Source of the DNA: Sulfurospirillum sp. UBA1314
GTDB lineage: Bacteria > Campylobacterota > Campylobacteria > Campylobacterales > Sulfurospirillaceae
Assembly: GCA_002307095.1 (NCBI GenBank)
Contig: DBTO01000139.1
Location: 1 to 6,073 of the forward strand
Reading direction: 5' to 3'
Length of the DNA: 6,073 nucleotides
A program made the translations under genes and the position numbers. The notes under the pieces are model-generated. The model did not search any database. It saw only the letters and a list, made by a program, of their open reading frames with translations, and was not told the origin of the DNA. Position 1 is the first letter of the stretch. Each line of letters opens with the position of its first letter. Below, one piece after another: positions 5,082 to 6,073 of the stretch.

Positions 5082-6073
5082 TTATTTGCTTACATGTAAA
5101 GCCATATCAACCAAACGGGTTGAATAGCCCCACTCATTGTCATACCATGCCATCACTTTGACCATATTGCCGCCGATGACTTGTGTAAGATCTAATGCAA
5201 CAATGGAACTCAGCGTACTGGTAACGAAATCTTGAGAAACTCTTTGTTCCACATCGACTTCTAAAATACCTTTGAGTTTGCCATTGGCTTGTTCGGTAAA
5301 AAGCGCATTGATCTCTTCTTTGGTGGTCTCTTTTTTAAGAAGAACGTTAAGATCGACCATCGAGACGTTTGGCGTTGGAACACGCACACTTTGACCGTGT
5401 AAACGTCCTTTGAGGTGTGGAAGAACCAATCCGATCGCCTTAGCAGCACCCGTGCTCGTTGGGATCATATTGATCGCAGCCGCACGCGCACGGCGTAAAT
5501 CTTTACTGTGTTTGACATCTAAAATATTTTGATCATTCGTATAGGAGTGAACTGTTGTCATCAATCCTTTGTCAATGCCAAACGCATCATCGAGCACTTT
5601 TGCCACAGGACCTAAGCAGTTAGTGGTACAACTTGCATTGGAAACAATCGCTTGACCTGCATAGGTGTGTTCATTAACACCGATCACAAAGGTTGGAGTA
5701 TCATCTTTTGCAGGAGCGGACATGACGACTCTTTTGATGCCATTGTCAATAAAAACTTGTGTATCTTTGAGCGTTAAAAGTGCGCCCGTACACTCCAAAA
5801 CGACATCAACACCGTAGTCTGCAAAATTTAACGCTTTAGGATCGCGGGTTGAAAACATTTTGACTTTTGCTTTTCCTATTTGCATATAGTCATTTTCTAA
5901 TAACTCTACTCTGCCAGGAAAAATACCATGGACACTATCGTATTTGAGTAATTGTTTTGTCATAGCACGATCTGCCGTATCGTTAACGCATACAAGCTCA
6001 ACGTTATCGCGCGAATCAATAATTCTAGCAACGCATCTTCCAATGCGGCCAAATCCATTTATAGCAATTTTGA
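5082..6073 (-). CDS. gap: Glyceraldehyde-3-phosphate dehydrogenase, 5'-truncated by window edge
   Basis: Gap catalyses reversible oxidative phosphorylation of glyceraldehyde 3-phosphate to 1,3-bisphosphoglycerate in the cytoplasm, as a tetramer. The frame is open to the window edge: before the ATG at 5963 it reads KIAINGFGRIGR...ELVCVNDTADRA, the NAD-binding fold itself. That ATG is therefore internal, and only a few N-terminal residues are missing. Numbering 329 visible residues from Lys at 6071: NAD glycine motif GFGRIGR at 6-12; Asp31 in VND, the residue that usually marks NAD rather than NADP preference; catalytic Cys148 in SNASCTTNC; His175 in TTVHSYTNDQ; RARAAA about 194-199; C-terminal WYDNEWGYS about 309-317. 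All catalytic residues are intact. It is the first visible gene of the minus-strand unit; its promoter lies outside the window. The third TTACATGTAA copy encodes Leu-His-Val three residues before the last lysine. Confidence 0.97.
   Translation of the reverse strand, partial: KIAINGFGRIGRCVARIIDSRDNVELVCVNDTADRAMTKQLLKYDSVHGIFPGRVELLENDYMQIGKAKVKMFSTRDPKALNFADYGVDVVLECTGALLTLKDTQVFIDNGIKRVVMSAPAKDDTPTFVIGVNEHTYAGQAIVSNASCTTNCLGPVAKVLDDAFGIDKGLMTTVHSYTNDQNILDVKHSKDLRRARAAAINMIPTSTGAAKAIGLVLPHLKGRLHGQSVRVPTPNVSMVDLNVLLKKETTKEEINALFTEQANGKLKGILEVDVEQRVSQDFVTSTLSSIVALDLTQVIGGNMVKVMAWYDNEWGYSTRLVDMALHVSK
5090..5099. repeat. Palindrome TTACATGTAA at the 3' end of gap
   Basis: This is the third exact copy. 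On the minus strand it is read as TTA CAT GTA A, encoding Leu-His-Val near the C-terminus (MALHVSK), in the same frame as the tpiA copy. It ends six bases before the gap stop codon. Confidence 0.7.

Larger units (their letters stand above)
1165..6073 (-). other. Probable operon gap-pgk-tpiA-fabI-permease-lipoprotein
   Basis: Six genes point the same way with gaps of 15, 2, 14, 9 and 22 bases, each with a ribosome binding site in or next to the gap, and no internal hairpin terminator was noticed. A single transcript ending at the 1099-1136 hairpin is the simplest reading. The first four genes have the same order as C. jejuni Cj1403c-Cj1400c (from memory); the last two are not part of that arrangement. 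Cotranscription is inferred from spacing only. Confidence 0.75.

Noticed and set aside
5961..5963. ATG as a possible start of gap
   Set aside because: The frame continues upstream with the NAD-binding GFGRIGR motif to the window edge, so starting here would remove an essential part of the enzyme.
1..6073. CRISPR array, insertion sequence, tRNA, riboswitch or phage-related system
   Set aside because: No regularly spaced repeats, transposase or integrase motifs, tRNA cloverleaf or recognisable riboswitch were seen; the window is almost entirely filled by housekeeping genes.

Overview
The window looks like a chromosomal housekeeping segment from an epsilonproteobacterium (Campylobacterota), most plausibly a Sulfurospirillum-like species. 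The evidence is the gene order gap-pgk-tpiA-fabI, which is the order I recall from Campylobacter jejuni. The protein sequences also have a Campylobacterota character: a short NusA, a short TpiA, and a FabI beginning MVMKGKKGLIVG. The genus is an inference; no 16S or other marker gene is present.

Layout. On the plus strand, bases 1-1094 hold nusA, which is cut at its 5' end by the window edge. Everything else is on the minus strand and reads from the right edge leftward: gap (5' end cut off at 6073), pgk, tpiA, fabI, a DppB/OppB-type ABC permease, and a 50-codon lipoprotein gene at 1165-1317. Gaps between these genes are 2 to 22 bases, and all six are likely one transcription unit. The two convergent units meet at a perfect 17-bp hairpin (1099-1136) that can serve as a terminator in both directions. 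No stretch longer than 300 bases lacks a gene.

How the genes work together. Gap, Pgk and TpiA catalyse three consecutive, reversible triose-phosphate steps of glycolysis and gluconeogenesis. FabI catalyses the last reduction of each fatty-acid elongation cycle. The permease and the small lipoprotein are envelope proteins with no evident pathway link; the permease has no ATPase, second permease or binding-protein gene beside it here. NusA is an unrelated transcription factor on the other strand.

No clearly new biological system is visible. The best leads are a 10-bp palindrome, TTACATGTAA, found three times in 6 kb (twice inside genes, once between them), the small lipoprotein with an 11-residue repeat, and the orphan permease at the end of a metabolic operon.
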